From: Flammeovirgaceae bacterium UBA7330
Lineage (GTDB): Bacteria; Bacteroidota; Bacteroidia; Cytophagales; Cyclobacteriaceae
Assembly (NCBI GenBank): GCA_002471275.1
Contig: DKPQ01000015.1
Span: 1-64,000, forward strand
Direction: 5' to 3'
Length of the DNA stretch: 64,000 bases
Positions 35,977-45,264 of this stretch are shown piece by piece; the first letter of the stretch is position 1; each line of letters opens with the position of its first letter. The position numbers and the translations under genes are program-made. The notes beneath the pieces are model-generated. The model was given only the letters and a program-made list of their open reading frames with translations, was not told the origin of the DNA and did no database searches.

Positions 35977-37542
35977 ATGGACGACACCACTTATTTAATC
36001 CTGGTAGGCCTGATAGGTCTTGCGTTGGGATTTACCATAGATAGATTATTACTCAAGCGTTCTATTTCCAAGCGAATCAAAGCCGCGAAAGAAAAGAAAG
36101 AGCACATCATAAAGGAGGCAGAACTCACTGCTGAAAACATCAAGAAAGACAAGATCCTTGAGGCGAAGGAGAAATATCTTCGGTTAAAATCAGAGTTCGA
36201 AGAAGAGGCCAACCGTAGAAAAAATCAAATCATTTCCAATGAAAATAAACTGAAGCAACGAGAGGCTTCCCTGTCTAAGCAACTTGAACAAACCAAAAGA
36301 GCTGAGGCCGAGATTGAATCCATGAAGGAAAACCTTTCGGCGCAATTGGAAATCGTGAGGAAGCGTAAAGAGGAGTACGAAAAGATCAAGCAACAGCAAA
36401 TTCAGATCCTGGAAAAGGTGGCTAACCTGAGAGCCGAAGAGGCCAAGGAACAATTGGTGGAAACGCTTAAAGAAGAAGCCAGGACAGCCGCTAGTATCCA
36501 GATCAAAGATATCGTGGAAGATGCTAAGATGACGGCCACCAAGGAGGCTAAAAAGATTGTACTGCAGACCATCCAGAGAACGGCAACAGAGCATGCCATC
36601 GAAAATTGCGTGTCCGTTTTCAATATTGAAAGTGATGACATCAAAGGAAAGATCATAGGTCGTGAAGGGAGAAACATCAGGGCCCTGGAGGCCATCACAG
36701 GTGTGGAGATCATTGTGGATGATACACCCGAAGCCATCATCATATCCGGATTTGATCCTGTGAGAAGAGAGATCGCCCGGTTGTCGCTTCATCGTCTGGT
36801 ACAGGATGGCAGGATACACCCGGCCAGAATTGAAGAGATCGTCACCAAGACCCAGAAAAACATCAACGATGAAATTGTAGAAATCGGTGAACGAACCGTC
36901 ATCGACCTGGGCATACACGGGCTACACCCGGAATTGATAAAGCTGATAGGGAGAATGCGTTTTCGATCTTCCTATGGCCAAAACCTGCTGCAGCATAGCA
37001 GAGAAGTAGCCAACCTCTGTGCCATCATGGCTTCAGAGCTAGGATTGAACGCCAAGCTGGCCAAACGTGCCGGGCTGCTCCATGATGTGGGCAAGGTATG
37101 GCCTGATGAGCCTGAAAAACCCCATGCGATCCTGGGAATGGAGTTGGCCCAGAAGTTCAAGGAAAGCAATGAGGTGTGTAATGCCATCGGCGCTCACCAT
37201 GATGAAATAGAAATGACTTCACTCATCTCCCCTATCGTACAGGCTTGTGATGCCATCTCCGGTAGCCGTCCTGGGGCCAGACGAGAGATCATGGAGCAAT
37301 ACCTCAAAAGACTGAAAGAGCTGGAAAATCTGGCACTTGGGTTTGAAGGTGTGAATAAATGCTATGCCATCCAGGCGGGCCGTGAACTTAGGGTGCTTGT
37401 AGATGCCGAGAATGTCACTGACAAAGCAGCCAACGAGCTTTCATTCAATATTTCCCAAAAAATTGAAAAAGACATGCAATACCCCGGGCAAATCAAAGTC
37501 ACAGTGATCAGGGAGACACGCGCGGTGGCCTTTGCCAAGTAA
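35977..37542 (+). CDS. rny: ribonuclease Y
   Basis: RNase Y is a membrane-bound endoribonuclease that starts mRNA decay. The 521-residue protein has an N-terminal membrane segment (about 5-25). A long charged coiled coil (about 30-200), a KH domain (about 210-270, GKIIGREGRNIRALEAITG) and an HD domain with HSREVANL and LLHDVGK (about 333-368) follow. The family order is intact. A 16-bp hairpin follows the stop. Confidence 0.96.
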   Translation: MDDTTYLILVGLIGLALGFTIDRLLLKRSISKRIKAAKEKKEHIIKEAELTAENIKKDKILEAKEKYLRLKSEFEEEANRRKNQIISNENKLKQREASLSKQLEQTKRAEAEIESMKENLSAQLEIVRKRKEEYEKIKQQQIQILEKVANLRAEEAKEQLVETLKEEARTAASIQIKDIVEDAKMTATKEAKKIVLQTIQRTATEHAIENCVSVFNIESDDIKGKIIGREGRNIRALEAITGVEIIVDDTPEAIIISGFDPVRREIARLSLHRLVQDGRIHPARIEEIVTKTQKNINDEIVEIGERTVIDLGIHGLHPELIKLIGRMRFRSSYGQNLLQHSREVANLCAIMASELGLNAKLAKRAGLLHDVGKVWPDEPEKPHAILGMELAQKFKESNEVCNAIGAHHDEIEMTSLISPIVQACDAISGSRPGARREIMEQYLKRLKELENLALGFEGVNKCYAIQAGRELRVLVDAENVTDKAANELSFNISQKIEKDMQYPGQIKVTVIRETRAVAFAK

Positions 37543-37548
37543 AGACCT

Positions 37549-37589
37549 GAGGAGGCTACAAATGATCAATTGGCATTTGTAGCCTCCTC
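37549..37589. terminator. 16-bp perfect hairpin between rny and egtD
   Basis: Positions 37549-37564 and 37574-37589 are perfect inverted copies with a 9-nt loop. The hairpin sits between two convergent genes and touches the egtD stop codon at 37589-37591. Neither side has a real T-run, so it may act by mRNA end protection or read-through blocking rather than as a classical terminator. Confidence 0.7.
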
Positions 37590-38530
37590 TATTTCACCTC
37601 CCAAACCGACTCAGCAAATAGCTTATCTTTATCATAAAGGGTTTCTACAACATTGAATCCTGAGCCTTCTGCCAACTGATGAATATCCTCCAGGTCAAAC
37701 TTCCTGGAAATTTCCATTTTCATAGGCTCCCAGCGTTTGAATTGGACTTGTAGGTCCAATGCGCGTACATGCACTTTTTGGTCCTTCTGGCTGATCAAAT
37801 AACTGATGCATTCACCAGTTAATGGATTGTATGTAGGGAAATGCTTAAAACAGGACAGATCAAAATCCGCATCCAACTCTCTATTGATTCTCGTCAAAAG
37901 ATTCAGGTTGAAGTCGCTGGTAACACCTTGTTTGTCATTATAAGCATTTAAAATGACAGCAGGATCTTTCTTCAGGTCAACACCAATCATCATCATATCC
38001 TTTGGGTTCAGGTTCTGAGCAACAGATCCTAAAAATGATAATGCAAGCTCCTGAGGGAAATTGCCAATGTTTGAACCAAGAAAAAATACGATGTTCCGCT
38101 GATGATTCTCTACCTTAATGTCGTGAAGGATCTTGAAGTAATCTCCGACCATGGGTTCGATACTAACCTCCGGGAGCTGGGTCCTCACATTTTCTTCAAG
38201 AATATTGAGCACATTGGATGAAATATCAATCGGACAAAAAGTAAAGTCTATGTCGTTGCGGATAAAATGTTCCAACAGCACCATGGTCTTTGCCCCGTCT
38301 CCGGCACCAAGTTCGATGAGCCTGAACGGCTGATTCCCCGCTATCAGCTCCTGAATCCTTTGCTTTTCATTTCTGAAAATTGAGAACTCTGAACGGGTGA
38401 GATAATATTCATCCAATTCCATGATTTTCCTGAATAGCTCATCACCATGTTTGTCATAGAAATACTTAGAGGAAAGAAACTTGGGTTTTGTGGTGAGTCC
38501 TTCACGGACATCGCTGCCAAAGTGTGACAC
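37589..38530 (-). CDS. egtD: L-histidine N-alpha-methyltransferase, ergothioneine synthesis
   Basis: EgtD trimethylates histidine to hercynine with SAM. The 313-residue protein has FLSSKYFYDKHGDELFRKI near 18-36, the SAM-binding IELGAGDGAKT near 71-81, FFLGSNIGNF near 148-157 and a C-terminal AESVWEVK. The only plausible start is GTG at 38530; upstream the frame soon meets a stop. It lies 25 nt after egtB, giving the two core ergothioneine genes in one transcript. Confidence 0.92.
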   Translation of the reverse strand: MSHFGSDVREGLTTKPKFLSSKYFYDKHGDELFRKIMELDEYYLTRSEFSIFRNEKQRIQELIAGNQPFRLIELGAGDGAKTMVLLEHFIRNDIDFTFCPIDISSNVLNILEENVRTQLPEVSIEPMVGDYFKILHDIKVENHQRNIVFFLGSNIGNFPQELALSFLGSVAQNLNPKDMMMIGVDLKKDPAVILNAYNDKQGVTSDFNLNLLTRINRELDADFDLSCFKHFPTYNPLTGECISYLISQKDQKVHVRALDLQVQFKRWEPMKMEISRKFDLEDIHQLAEGSGFNVVETLYDKDKLFAESVWEVK

Positions 38531-38555
38531 GTTGATCGATTAATTGAGTTAATGG

Positions 38556-39815
38556 TTATTTATACCTTGCAAGTCTAATGCCGCTAAACATCCACTGCAG
38601 ATGAGGATGGAAAAAATTTCGGTATGTATGTCTGATGTGTGACTTTGAAGTACCGTATGATCCTCCCCTCAACACCATTTGATTGATCATGAATTTTCCA
38701 TTGTACTCCCCTAGCGCTCCTTCATCAGGTTTGAAGTGCGGATAGGGACGGTATGGACTGGAAGTCCACTCCCATAGATTACCCAGAAAATCATACCCTC
38801 CGGTCGTTCTCTCGGAAAAGTAACCTGACTCCACAAAGTTGGAATCATTGGAGATATTTGGCTCAGCCGTCCTGGCAGCCACCTCCCATTCAAACTCCGT
38901 TGGCAACCGATACCCCTTCCAGGTAGCGAAAGCTTCTGCCTCATAAAAAGATATGTGCGAAACCGGCAGGTTTTTATCTAATGGCTGGAGACCATGTAAC
39001 GTATATTGGTACCAGGTATCGTCTTCACGTATCCAGTACATAGGTGCCTTTATTTGCTCCTTGTTTACCCAGTCCCATCCCTCTGAAAGCCAATATTGAT
39101 GTGAAGTATAACCACCATCCTGTATAAAATCTAAATACTCACCATTAGTCACCAGTTGATCAGCTATTTCCATTTCCTGAAGAAACACCTTGTGCAAACT
39201 GGTTTCATTGTCGTAGCAAAATGAATCTCCCTGATGTCCTATCTCATAAACGCCCTCAGGGATCTCGATCCAGCCATCGCTGGCAACAGCCACTGAGGGT
39301 ATATCATGTGCTTCGTTGTACCTTGGGAATAATGGATTATGCCCCAGGATGTATTTGATGTCGTAAAGCAGCAACTCCTGGTGTTGTTGTTCATGATTCA
39401 GCCCCACCTCCACTATATATCTTTCGCGATCCGACAACTGATGAGCCGCTAGATATTCCATGCAGGCCTGATCTACGTAATTACGATATTGCATTATTTC
39501 TTCCACGGTAGGTCTTGTAAGCGCTCCCCTTTCTGACCTCACCCAACGCTCCCCTGCTGCTATGTAGTAGCTATTAAACAACAAGGCATAGTCTTTATTG
39601 AAGGGCTTAAATGTCTTGTTAAAAGGAGCTAACAAGAAGGTCTCAAAAAACCAGGTAGTATGTGCCAGATGCCATTTGGGGGGGCTTACGTCCATTGTTG
39701 GCTGCACCACATAATCCTCCGTTTCCAGGGGTTCACAAAGCTCTATAGAGAAATCTCGAATGGTTTTGAATTTTTCAATCAGTAGTTCCTGACTTGAAAT
39801 AGTTGGTAGGCTCAT
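38556..39815 (-). CDS. egtB: ergothioneine sulfoxide synthase EgtB (DinB + FGE domains)
   Basis: EgtB is a non-haem iron enzyme that joins hercynine to a cysteine-type thiol using oxygen. The 419-residue protein has an N-terminal DinB-like domain with a likely iron facial triad of His52, His141 and His145 (HLAHTTWFFE, NHEQQHQELL). A C-terminal formylglycine-generating-enzyme-like domain (about 180-419) follows, with GYRLPTEFEWEVAAR and FSGIRLARYK. No egtA or egtC is adjacent, suggesting use of free cysteine or genes elsewhere. egtD follows directly. Confidence 0.92.
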   Translation of the reverse strand: MSLPTISSQELLIEKFKTIRDFSIELCEPLETEDYVVQPTMDVSPPKWHLAHTTWFFETFLLAPFNKTFKPFNKDYALLFNSYYIAAGERWVRSERGALTRPTVEEIMQYRNYVDQACMEYLAAHQLSDRERYIVEVGLNHEQQHQELLLYDIKYILGHNPLFPRYNEAHDIPSVAVASDGWIEIPEGVYEIGHQGDSFCYDNETSLHKVFLQEMEIADQLVTNGEYLDFIQDGGYTSHQYWLSEGWDWVNKEQIKAPMYWIREDDTWYQYTLHGLQPLDKNLPVSHISFYEAEAFATWKGYRLPTEFEWEVAARTAEPNISNDSNFVESGYFSERTTGGYDFLGNLWEWTSSPYRPYPHFKPDEGALGEYNGKFMINQMVLRGGSYGTSKSHIRHTYRNFFHPHLQWMFSGIRLARYK

Positions 39816-39877
39816 GAGTAGTATTTTTACTTAGAAGCAACACAATCGTATGCTATTTTGTTCACAGATGAAACATC

Positions 39878-40285
39878 CTATTTTATTTCAATTGTGATGT
39901 GTCGCTTAGCCGGCACTTCAAAGCTTGCCTGATCGAATGAGGGAGGCCCAAAGCTTCCTCTTGCCATGGAAAATCCATAAGGTTCTCTGGGTATACCCAA
40001 CAGGTTGGTATTTAACTCCCCATCGCCATTTAGATCATGATAAACACTGATGGCATATTTGCCTGATGGCACAGAAGCAACAAAAGACAGTGAACCTGTC
40101 TTTTCTACCGGGATCATCTTAAAAAGAAATCCCTCTTCCCCTAAAAATTTATGCTCAGGCTGATAAATAGCTATCATCATTGCACCCTGAACCTTTTCCA
40201 CCCCGGTAATACGAATCTCAAGGCTGTGGTTTGTTTGCAGCAACTGCAAAAAAAAAGAGAAGAAAATGATCATTAGTTTAACCAT
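39878..40285 (-). CDS. secreted DUF2141 protein
   Basis: The 135-residue protein has a signal peptide (about 1-20) and a DUF2141 domain of about 110 residues, with GAMMIAIYQPEHKFL, the conserved AISVYHDLNGDGELNTN, and GIPREPYGFS. Members are small exported beta proteins of unknown role. It lies 38 nt after the desaturase gene and 62 nt before egtB on the same strand. Confidence 0.88.
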   Translation of the reverse strand: MVKLMIIFFSFFLQLLQTNHSLEIRITGVEKVQGAMMIAIYQPEHKFLGEEGFLFKMIPVEKTGSLSFVASVPSGKYAISVYHDLNGDGELNTNLLGIPREPYGFSMARGSFGPPSFDQASFEVPAKRHITIEIK

Positions 40286-40323
40286 CTCCTTCCCTTCTTA
40301 TTGTTAATTATTTCGTTTTATGA

Positions 40324-41133
40324 TCAGGCAGCTACCTTCTTGGCTTTTTCTGCTTTTTTAGCTTTCTCTTCCTGCCTCATGGCTTTCAGGTCAACTTGTT
40401 TTTGCTGCACAATGTTGATAACTCCTGCTTTATTCAAAAGTTTGATCACCTGATAGGTAGGATCAATCTCGTGCCATCTGATACCACCGAAGTTAGCTCT
40501 TGAGCCATATTTATGGTGATTGTTGTGATAGCTTTCGCCCATCATCAGAAAATCTACTGGTAGGAAGTTTTTAGAAGTATCTCCAACCTCAAAGTTTCTG
40601 TAGCCATAAACATGCGCAAACCAGTTGATGATCGCGCCGTGGATAGGCGACAACATCCATTGTGCTGGTAATAATAACCACAACCACCATACATCTGCAT
40701 AGTTCCAGTATACAAAGAAGTATACGGCACCCCAACCAATTCTGGAAACCCATGAACGTGCAAATCGATCAAATGCATGCCATTTGGGTACTCCATCTGT
40801 AAATCGCTTGTCAACCTCTACTTGTCTGCTGGTAATAGCTGAATAGATAGTCTTTGTCTTCCACATCATTTTAAAGATGTTATCATCATATTTTGGTGAA
40901 TGTGGATCGTCTTCGGTATCGGCAAATGCATGGTGCATTCTATGCATCACACCATAGCCATAAGGGCTCAGATAATTTGACCCCTGGAATATCCATGTCA
41001 AGACAAAAAAGACCTTTTCGGTGAACTTACTCATGGTGAATGCACCGTGAGCAGCATACCTATGTAAGAAAAATGTTTGGAAAAATAGCGACAAATACCA
41101 ATGTGCTATAAAAAACGGGATAATAACTTCCAT
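40324..41133 (-). CDS. acyl-CoA/acyl-lipid desaturase, membrane di-iron type
   Basis: This 269-residue integral-membrane enzyme introduces a double bond into fatty acyl chains. The three histidine boxes are seen: HRYAAH (His24/29), HRMHH (about 64-68) and ESYHNNHH near 205-212. Hydrophobic helices flank the boxes and the tail is Lys/Ala-rich. It resembles stearoyl-CoA delta-9 desaturases, so a role in membrane fluidity is likely. It may lead a run with the DUF2141 gene, egtB and egtD. Confidence 0.9.
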   Translation of the reverse strand: MEVIIPFFIAHWYLSLFFQTFFLHRYAAHGAFTMSKFTEKVFFVLTWIFQGSNYLSPYGYGVMHRMHHAFADTEDDPHSPKYDDNIFKMMWKTKTIYSAITSRQVEVDKRFTDGVPKWHAFDRFARSWVSRIGWGAVYFFVYWNYADVWWLWLLLPAQWMLSPIHGAIINWFAHVYGYRNFEVGDTSKNFLPVDFLMMGESYHNNHHKYGSRANFGGIRWHEIDPTYQVIKLLNKAGVINIVQQKQVDLKAMRQEEKAKKAEKAKKVAA

Positions 41134-41246
41134 TCAGATTATTTTAAAAATTATTCTATTATAAAGAGGGGAATACCCCATCACTACCTAATAAGACAAA
41201 GTCGTTTCGGTTTTGTGACAGAAATCTGAAAAAAAATAAAATAATT
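41134..41246. promoter_or_regulatory. desaturase upstream region with GGGG-N4-CCCC repeat
   Basis: A short inverted repeat GGGGAATACCCC lies at 41168-41179, about 35 nt before the desaturase ATG. It could be an operator or chance. The rest is AT-rich with no clear TAnnTTTG element. Confidence 0.3.
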
Positions 41247-41840
41247 TTATTCGACAGGTCCGCGTTCGAAGATATGATCCATCAATTCTTGGAAATCACC
41301 TCTCTGAGAGGCCTTATTGATGGCTTCAAAATATTTATCCACGTCGAAGGATAAAGTGAATTTCTCTGTTTCCTTTGAAAGCTTCTCTTTTGCCCGGCAA
41401 ACCAATTGACGGCAATGATCTTTTTTCTTATTGAAAATCTCCTGAAGCTCATCATATTCAAAATCAAAGCCTTCACGAAGTAAAAACAGACCACGCTCTA
41501 CAGGACCCAGCTTTTTGTGCAACACATTCAGGGCTGTAGTGAGCTCTTCTTTTAAGTCAAGGTGAGAGAAATCAATTTTCTCAAATAACTCGGGTAGCTT
41601 AACAGATTCCAGGTAATCATTCTTTTTCTGTTTCGAGGAATTGACGTGATTCAAACTCCTATTGGTCACCGATTTGATCAGGTAAGCCTTGATATTCTCG
41701 ATCTTGGAATGGTCAATGCTCAGGTATTTCAAAAAAGTATCCTGAACAATGTCCTCAGCATCATGAATAGACCCCACAATCTTCAGTGCAATGGACTTCA
41801 GAATGGGTTGATACAGCGCTATGGTAGCAGAATGATTCAA
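41247..41840 (-). CDS. ECF sigma factor, ECF41/SigJ-like, short C-terminus
   Basis: The 197-residue protein has sigma region 2 (SIHDAEDIVQDTFLKYL near 24-40) and region 4 (LGPVERGLFLLREGFDFEYDE near 110-130, then CRQLVCRAKEKL). The region-4 wording and a following FEAINKASQRGDFQELMDH recall ECF41 factors, but those carry a full SnoaL-like domain and this one ends about 35 residues in. No ATG start exists: TTG at 41840 is the only common start. No anti-sigma gene is adjacent. Confidence 0.8.
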   Translation of the reverse strand: MNHSATIALYQPILKSIALKIVGSIHDAEDIVQDTFLKYLSIDHSKIENIKAYLIKSVTNRSLNHVNSSKQKKNDYLESVKLPELFEKIDFSHLDLKEELTTALNVLHKKLGPVERGLFLLREGFDFEYDELQEIFNKKKDHCRQLVCRAKEKLSKETEKFTLSFDVDKYFEAINKASQRGDFQELMDHIFERGPVE

Positions 41841-41923
41841 TCTATTGTAATTTTCGTCTGCAAAAATAATAAGTTATACCCATTTTGGCATTAAACAATA
41901 GCCATTCATTTAAAATTCCGTAA

Positions 41924-43378
41924 TTATTTCCATACTTCAGGGAAAACCGTGAAATCAATCCCCCACACTAACGGCAGCATAAGGTATAAGTAGATAGAAA
42001 CAAGCAGTATTGAAAGTAAATTCATGATCAATCCCTTTCTAAACATATCGGATACCTGCAGATACCCCGAGCCAAATACTACAGCATTTGGTGGAGTAGC
42101 CACTGGCAGCATGAATGCACAGGAAGCTGCAATGGTAGCACCGATCATTAAAAGAAACGGGTGAACGTCCAAAGACAGCGCTGTTGGTGCCAAAGCAGGT
42201 AACAGCATGGCTGTCGTCGCCAGGTTGGAAGTGATTTCCGTTAGAAAATTTACCATCATCACTACGAGAATCAGGATAAGAAAGATCGATAACCCATCCA
42301 AACCGGTCATTCGGTTTCCGATCCATTCTGCCAGTCCGCTATCCTGAAAGCCCGATGCAATGGCCATTCCGCCCCCAAAAAGTAATATGATGCCCCAGGG
42401 GATCTTCACGGCCTGTTCCCAATCGAGAATGAAACCATCATCTTTGGCAGGTATTAAGAACAAAGTCAATGCACCTGTGATGCCAATTATGGTATCATCT
42501 ACCTGCGGCAAAAATGGTTCAAGCAAAAATGGCCTTGAGATCCAGCAAAGCCCTGTGAGTGAGAACACCACCAAAACGATCTTTTCTTCTCTTGATATCT
42601 TCCCAAGTGCCTTTAATTGCCTTGTAATTTCTTCATTGGTGCCCTCCAAACCCTTTTCATTGAGCTTGTATGCCAAGGTGGTCAGGTATTTCCAACAGAT
42701 AAAAAGAATGATAACACTGAGTGGAAACACTAAGATAAACCAGGACACAAAGCTGATTTCATAACCGTAAAAACGTTCCACCGCACCAGCAAGCACGAGA
42801 TTGGGTGGTGTACCAATCAAAGTAGAAATACCCCCAATGGATGCACTATAAGCTATGCCAAGCATCAACGCCTTACTAAATAAGCTAAGCTTTCCTTTGT
42901 CAATGATCTCACTGAACTGCACCACAATGGCCATACCTATCGGCAACATCATGACCGTGGTGGCTGTATTACTGATCCACATCGATAAAAAAGCAGTAGC
43001 TATCATAAAGCCGAGGATCATTTTATCAGGACTGGTCCCGATGATCCTGATCACATTCAAAGCGATCCTACGATGTAAATTCCACTTTTCAATGGCCACA
43101 GCCAGCATAAATCCACCGATATACAGGAATACGAAACGATGGCCGTAAGAAGCAGTCGTTTGTGAAATATCCAATCCCTGTGTGAGCGGAAAGAGTATAA
43201 TGGGTAACAATGAAGTAGCTGCGATGGGAATGGCTTCTGTGACCCACCACACAGCAATCCAGCCTGTTGAAGCAAGGACTGCAAGTGCCTCCTCAGACAT
43301 ACCCGGATAAGGCCCTGTGAGATAGATGACCAAAAAAACCAGAGGCCCTAAAACAAGTTTAAAAAGTCTGAGTTGCAT
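41924..43378 (-). CDS. SLC13/DASS-family sodium:dicarboxylate or sulfate symporter
   Basis: From the ATG at 43378 the product has 484 residues and about 11-12 hydrophobic segments. The two SNT motifs that bind substrate and sodium in DASS transporters are present: WISNTATTVMMLPIG near 131 and TSNLATTAMLLP near 390. A longer frame to 43441 adds a polar leader with no support. Substrates in the family are succinate, citrate, sulfate or similar anions; which applies is unknown. Confidence 0.88.
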   Translation of the reverse strand: MQLRLFKLVLGPLVFLVIYLTGPYPGMSEEALAVLASTGWIAVWWVTEAIPIAATSLLPIILFPLTQGLDISQTTASYGHRFVFLYIGGFMLAVAIEKWNLHRRIALNVIRIIGTSPDKMILGFMIATAFLSMWISNTATTVMMLPIGMAIVVQFSEIIDKGKLSLFSKALMLGIAYSASIGGISTLIGTPPNLVLAGAVERFYGYEISFVSWFILVFPLSVIILFICWKYLTTLAYKLNEKGLEGTNEEITRQLKALGKISREEKIVLVVFSLTGLCWISRPFLLEPFLPQVDDTIIGITGALTLFLIPAKDDGFILDWEQAVKIPWGIILLFGGGMAIASGFQDSGLAEWIGNRMTGLDGLSIFLILILVVMMVNFLTEITSNLATTAMLLPALAPTALSLDVHPFLLMIGATIAASCAFMLPVATPPNAVVFGSGYLQVSDMFRKGLIMNLLSILLVSIYLYLMLPLVWGIDFTVFPEVWK

Positions 43379-43607
43379 GACAAGGAACGCTAATATATAT
43401 AAATGGCAGCATCTAGAAACAGAATTACGGTTCTTTATCAAAATGAGGATTTTATTTTCAAAATGAAACTAGACGTAGCTAAAATAAAATTCAAAAAAAT
43501 ATTAACAATTTGATTTTCAGGTAGTTATATATCCATAAGTAGTCTCGGCATACAAGTTGAGGCTTACGTACTGCAATTATTTTTTTTCATATAAATGTTA
43601 CACATTC

Positions 43608-44540
43608 ATGAAACGCTTAAATTATTTCTTGTTAGGATTATTAACCATTTCAACACTTACATTGCTTAATTCATGCAATGATTCTGATACCGGAGAAAAG
43701 GGAAGTGCAAATGTTGAAGTGACCGATGCTGCAGTTGACGCGGAGAACATCTCCGGGGTCTATCTTGCTGTATCGGAAATCCAGGCTAGCGCGAATGGCT
43801 CTGTTAAGACAATTGCTACTTTCGATACTCCAATAGTTTTCAATGTGATGGATTACCAGGAAGGATCAACTTTTGATTTGGGTAGTGGTGAGCTTGAAGT
43901 TGGGATCTACGATGAACTAAGGTTGATATTAGCTGATGGTTCACCATCCAGCTCAACAACGTCATCATACATTGAATATACAGATCAGACAACTGCAGAA
44001 TTGCAGATTCCAAGCGGAACTACCACAGGCTACAAAGTAAAGGGTGATTTTCAAATCTCGGCGAACAATCAGACCAACCTGGTGATTGATATTGACCTCA
44101 GAAAAGCTTTAGTCAAAAGCTCAGAAACCTTTAAATTAAGGCCTACTGCAAGACTTGTAGTCAACGAAACATTGAGCACTATCAACGGTGAGGTATCAAA
44201 TTATGCACACAACTCGGATGAGAAGATAGCTGTGTATGCATATCTGGAAGGAACTTACGAGGCTTCTGAAGCAGAAGAACCCGCAAGTGGTGAATCCAGA
44301 TTCGAGAATTCCATCAATAGTGCGGTAGTGAAAGACGACGGGTCATTTACACTCGCCTTTATGGAAGAAGGTAACTATGAGATAGTAGTTGCCAGGTATC
44401 AGAGAAACCCTTCAAATGAAAACGAATTCCTTTTTGAAGGAACGGTCAATTCCGAGGTGATGCTCGGGACCAACATCCTGAATCTGATCAATGTAGAATC
44501 TAACACGAATATTTCGATCAACCTCGTATTGAGCAATTGA
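43608..44540 (+). CDS. DUF4382-family lipoprotein
   Basis: From the ATG at 43608 the product has 310 residues and a lipoprotein signal (cysteine in LLNSCNDSD near residue 23). The DUF4382 domain spans about 35-175, with VTDAAVDAENISGVYLAVSEI. A second beta-rich domain (about 190-310) resembles a carboxypeptidase-regulatory-like fold (TINGEVSN, SFTLAFMEEGNYEIVV). Function unknown; probably surface or periplasmic. A terminator follows. Confidence 0.82.
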   Translation: MKRLNYFLLGLLTISTLTLLNSCNDSDTGEKGSANVEVTDAAVDAENISGVYLAVSEIQASANGSVKTIATFDTPIVFNVMDYQEGSTFDLGSGELEVGIYDELRLILADGSPSSSTTSSYIEYTDQTTAELQIPSGTTTGYKVKGDFQISANNQTNLVIDIDLRKALVKSSETFKLRPTARLVVNETLSTINGEVSNYAHNSDEKIAVYAYLEGTYEASEAEEPASGESRFENSINSAVVKDDGSFTLAFMEEGNYEIVVARYQRNPSNENEFLFEGTVNSEVMLGTNILNLINVESNTNISINLVLSN

Positions 44541-44563
44541 TCTTGTAAATAATTAAATTAAAG

Positions 44564-44599
44564 AAGGATAGTCGGATGAATCAAACCGGCTATCCTTTC
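44564..44599 (+). terminator. hairpin terminator after the DUF4382 gene
   Basis: GGATAGTCGG (44566-44575) pairs with CCGGCTATCC (44586-44595) with one G-T pair and a 10-nt loop, then TTTCG. The T-run is short. Confidence 0.65.
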
Positions 44600-44621
44600 G
44601 TTATATCAAACCGATGATCTC

Positions 44622-45188
44622 ATGAAAAATATATTCTTTACACCGAAAAACAGAAAGCTGTACACGCTGGTGGCGCTTGTGATGGCTATTGCTTTGGCTG
44701 GTTGTTCCAGCAAATCTTATTATTCTGCAAACAATAAGAATCTTCAACGATTTGGTGGATATCAACTGGAAACAGCCAACCACCTGGTGAAGGTCAATGA
44801 TCTGGAAATGCTCATTATCGACCTTTCTGAGCTTGCTGTTGCTCAGTCACTGCAAAGAGACACATATGTTGCAGCGCAGGAGGTGGCAGACAGTTTCGAA
44901 AAAATGAAAATGGAAACCAAAATGGAAGCAGCTATTCAGCGGACCACACTTTCCAGTACGTTGAGCGCTGAGAGTGACAAGTATTTGCACAGGCTGACAA
45001 ATACAAATCGCGAAGATTTCGATGCACGATATAAAAACATGCTTTTAGCAAAATTCAATGAGCTTAAAACCCTTATTGAAGACTACGACAAAAACGGACA
45101 CAGTGATCGTGTAAAGGAATTGGGAGACCAAAAAGTGTATAAAATCCAAAAACACATCAAGCAATTTCAGGGAAGCGGAGTCATTTAA
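44622..45188 (+). CDS. helical lipoprotein, DUF4142-like
   Basis: The 188-residue protein has a lipoprotein signal (cysteine in LAGCSSKSYY near residue 28). The mature part is a helix bundle: LEMLIIDLSELAVAQSLQRD, a coiled middle, and a C-terminal KELGDQKVYKIQKHIKQFQ. The arrangement recalls DUF4142 ferritin-like bundles, but the match is weak. It precedes the hybrid histidine kinase by 76 nt on the same strand and may be part of the same signalling locus. Confidence 0.6.
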   Translation: MKNIFFTPKNRKLYTLVALVMAIALAGCSSKSYYSANNKNLQRFGGYQLETANHLVKVNDLEMLIIDLSELAVAQSLQRDTYVAAQEVADSFEKMKMETKMEAAIQRTTLSSTLSAESDKYLHRLTNTNREDFDARYKNMLLAKFNELKTLIEDYDKNGHSDRVKELGDQKVYKIQKHIKQFQGSGVI

Positions 45189-45264
45189 CATTTCCGGAGA
45201 TTACCATCAAAGATTAACTTTGGTAAAAGTTCATCGTATCTTGCTATAGGATTCGATAAAACCA

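Noticed and set aside
36190..36918. 242-codon minus-strand ORF opposite rny
   Set aside because: It is antisense to the conserved KH and coiled-coil region of RNase Y and has no recognisable features.
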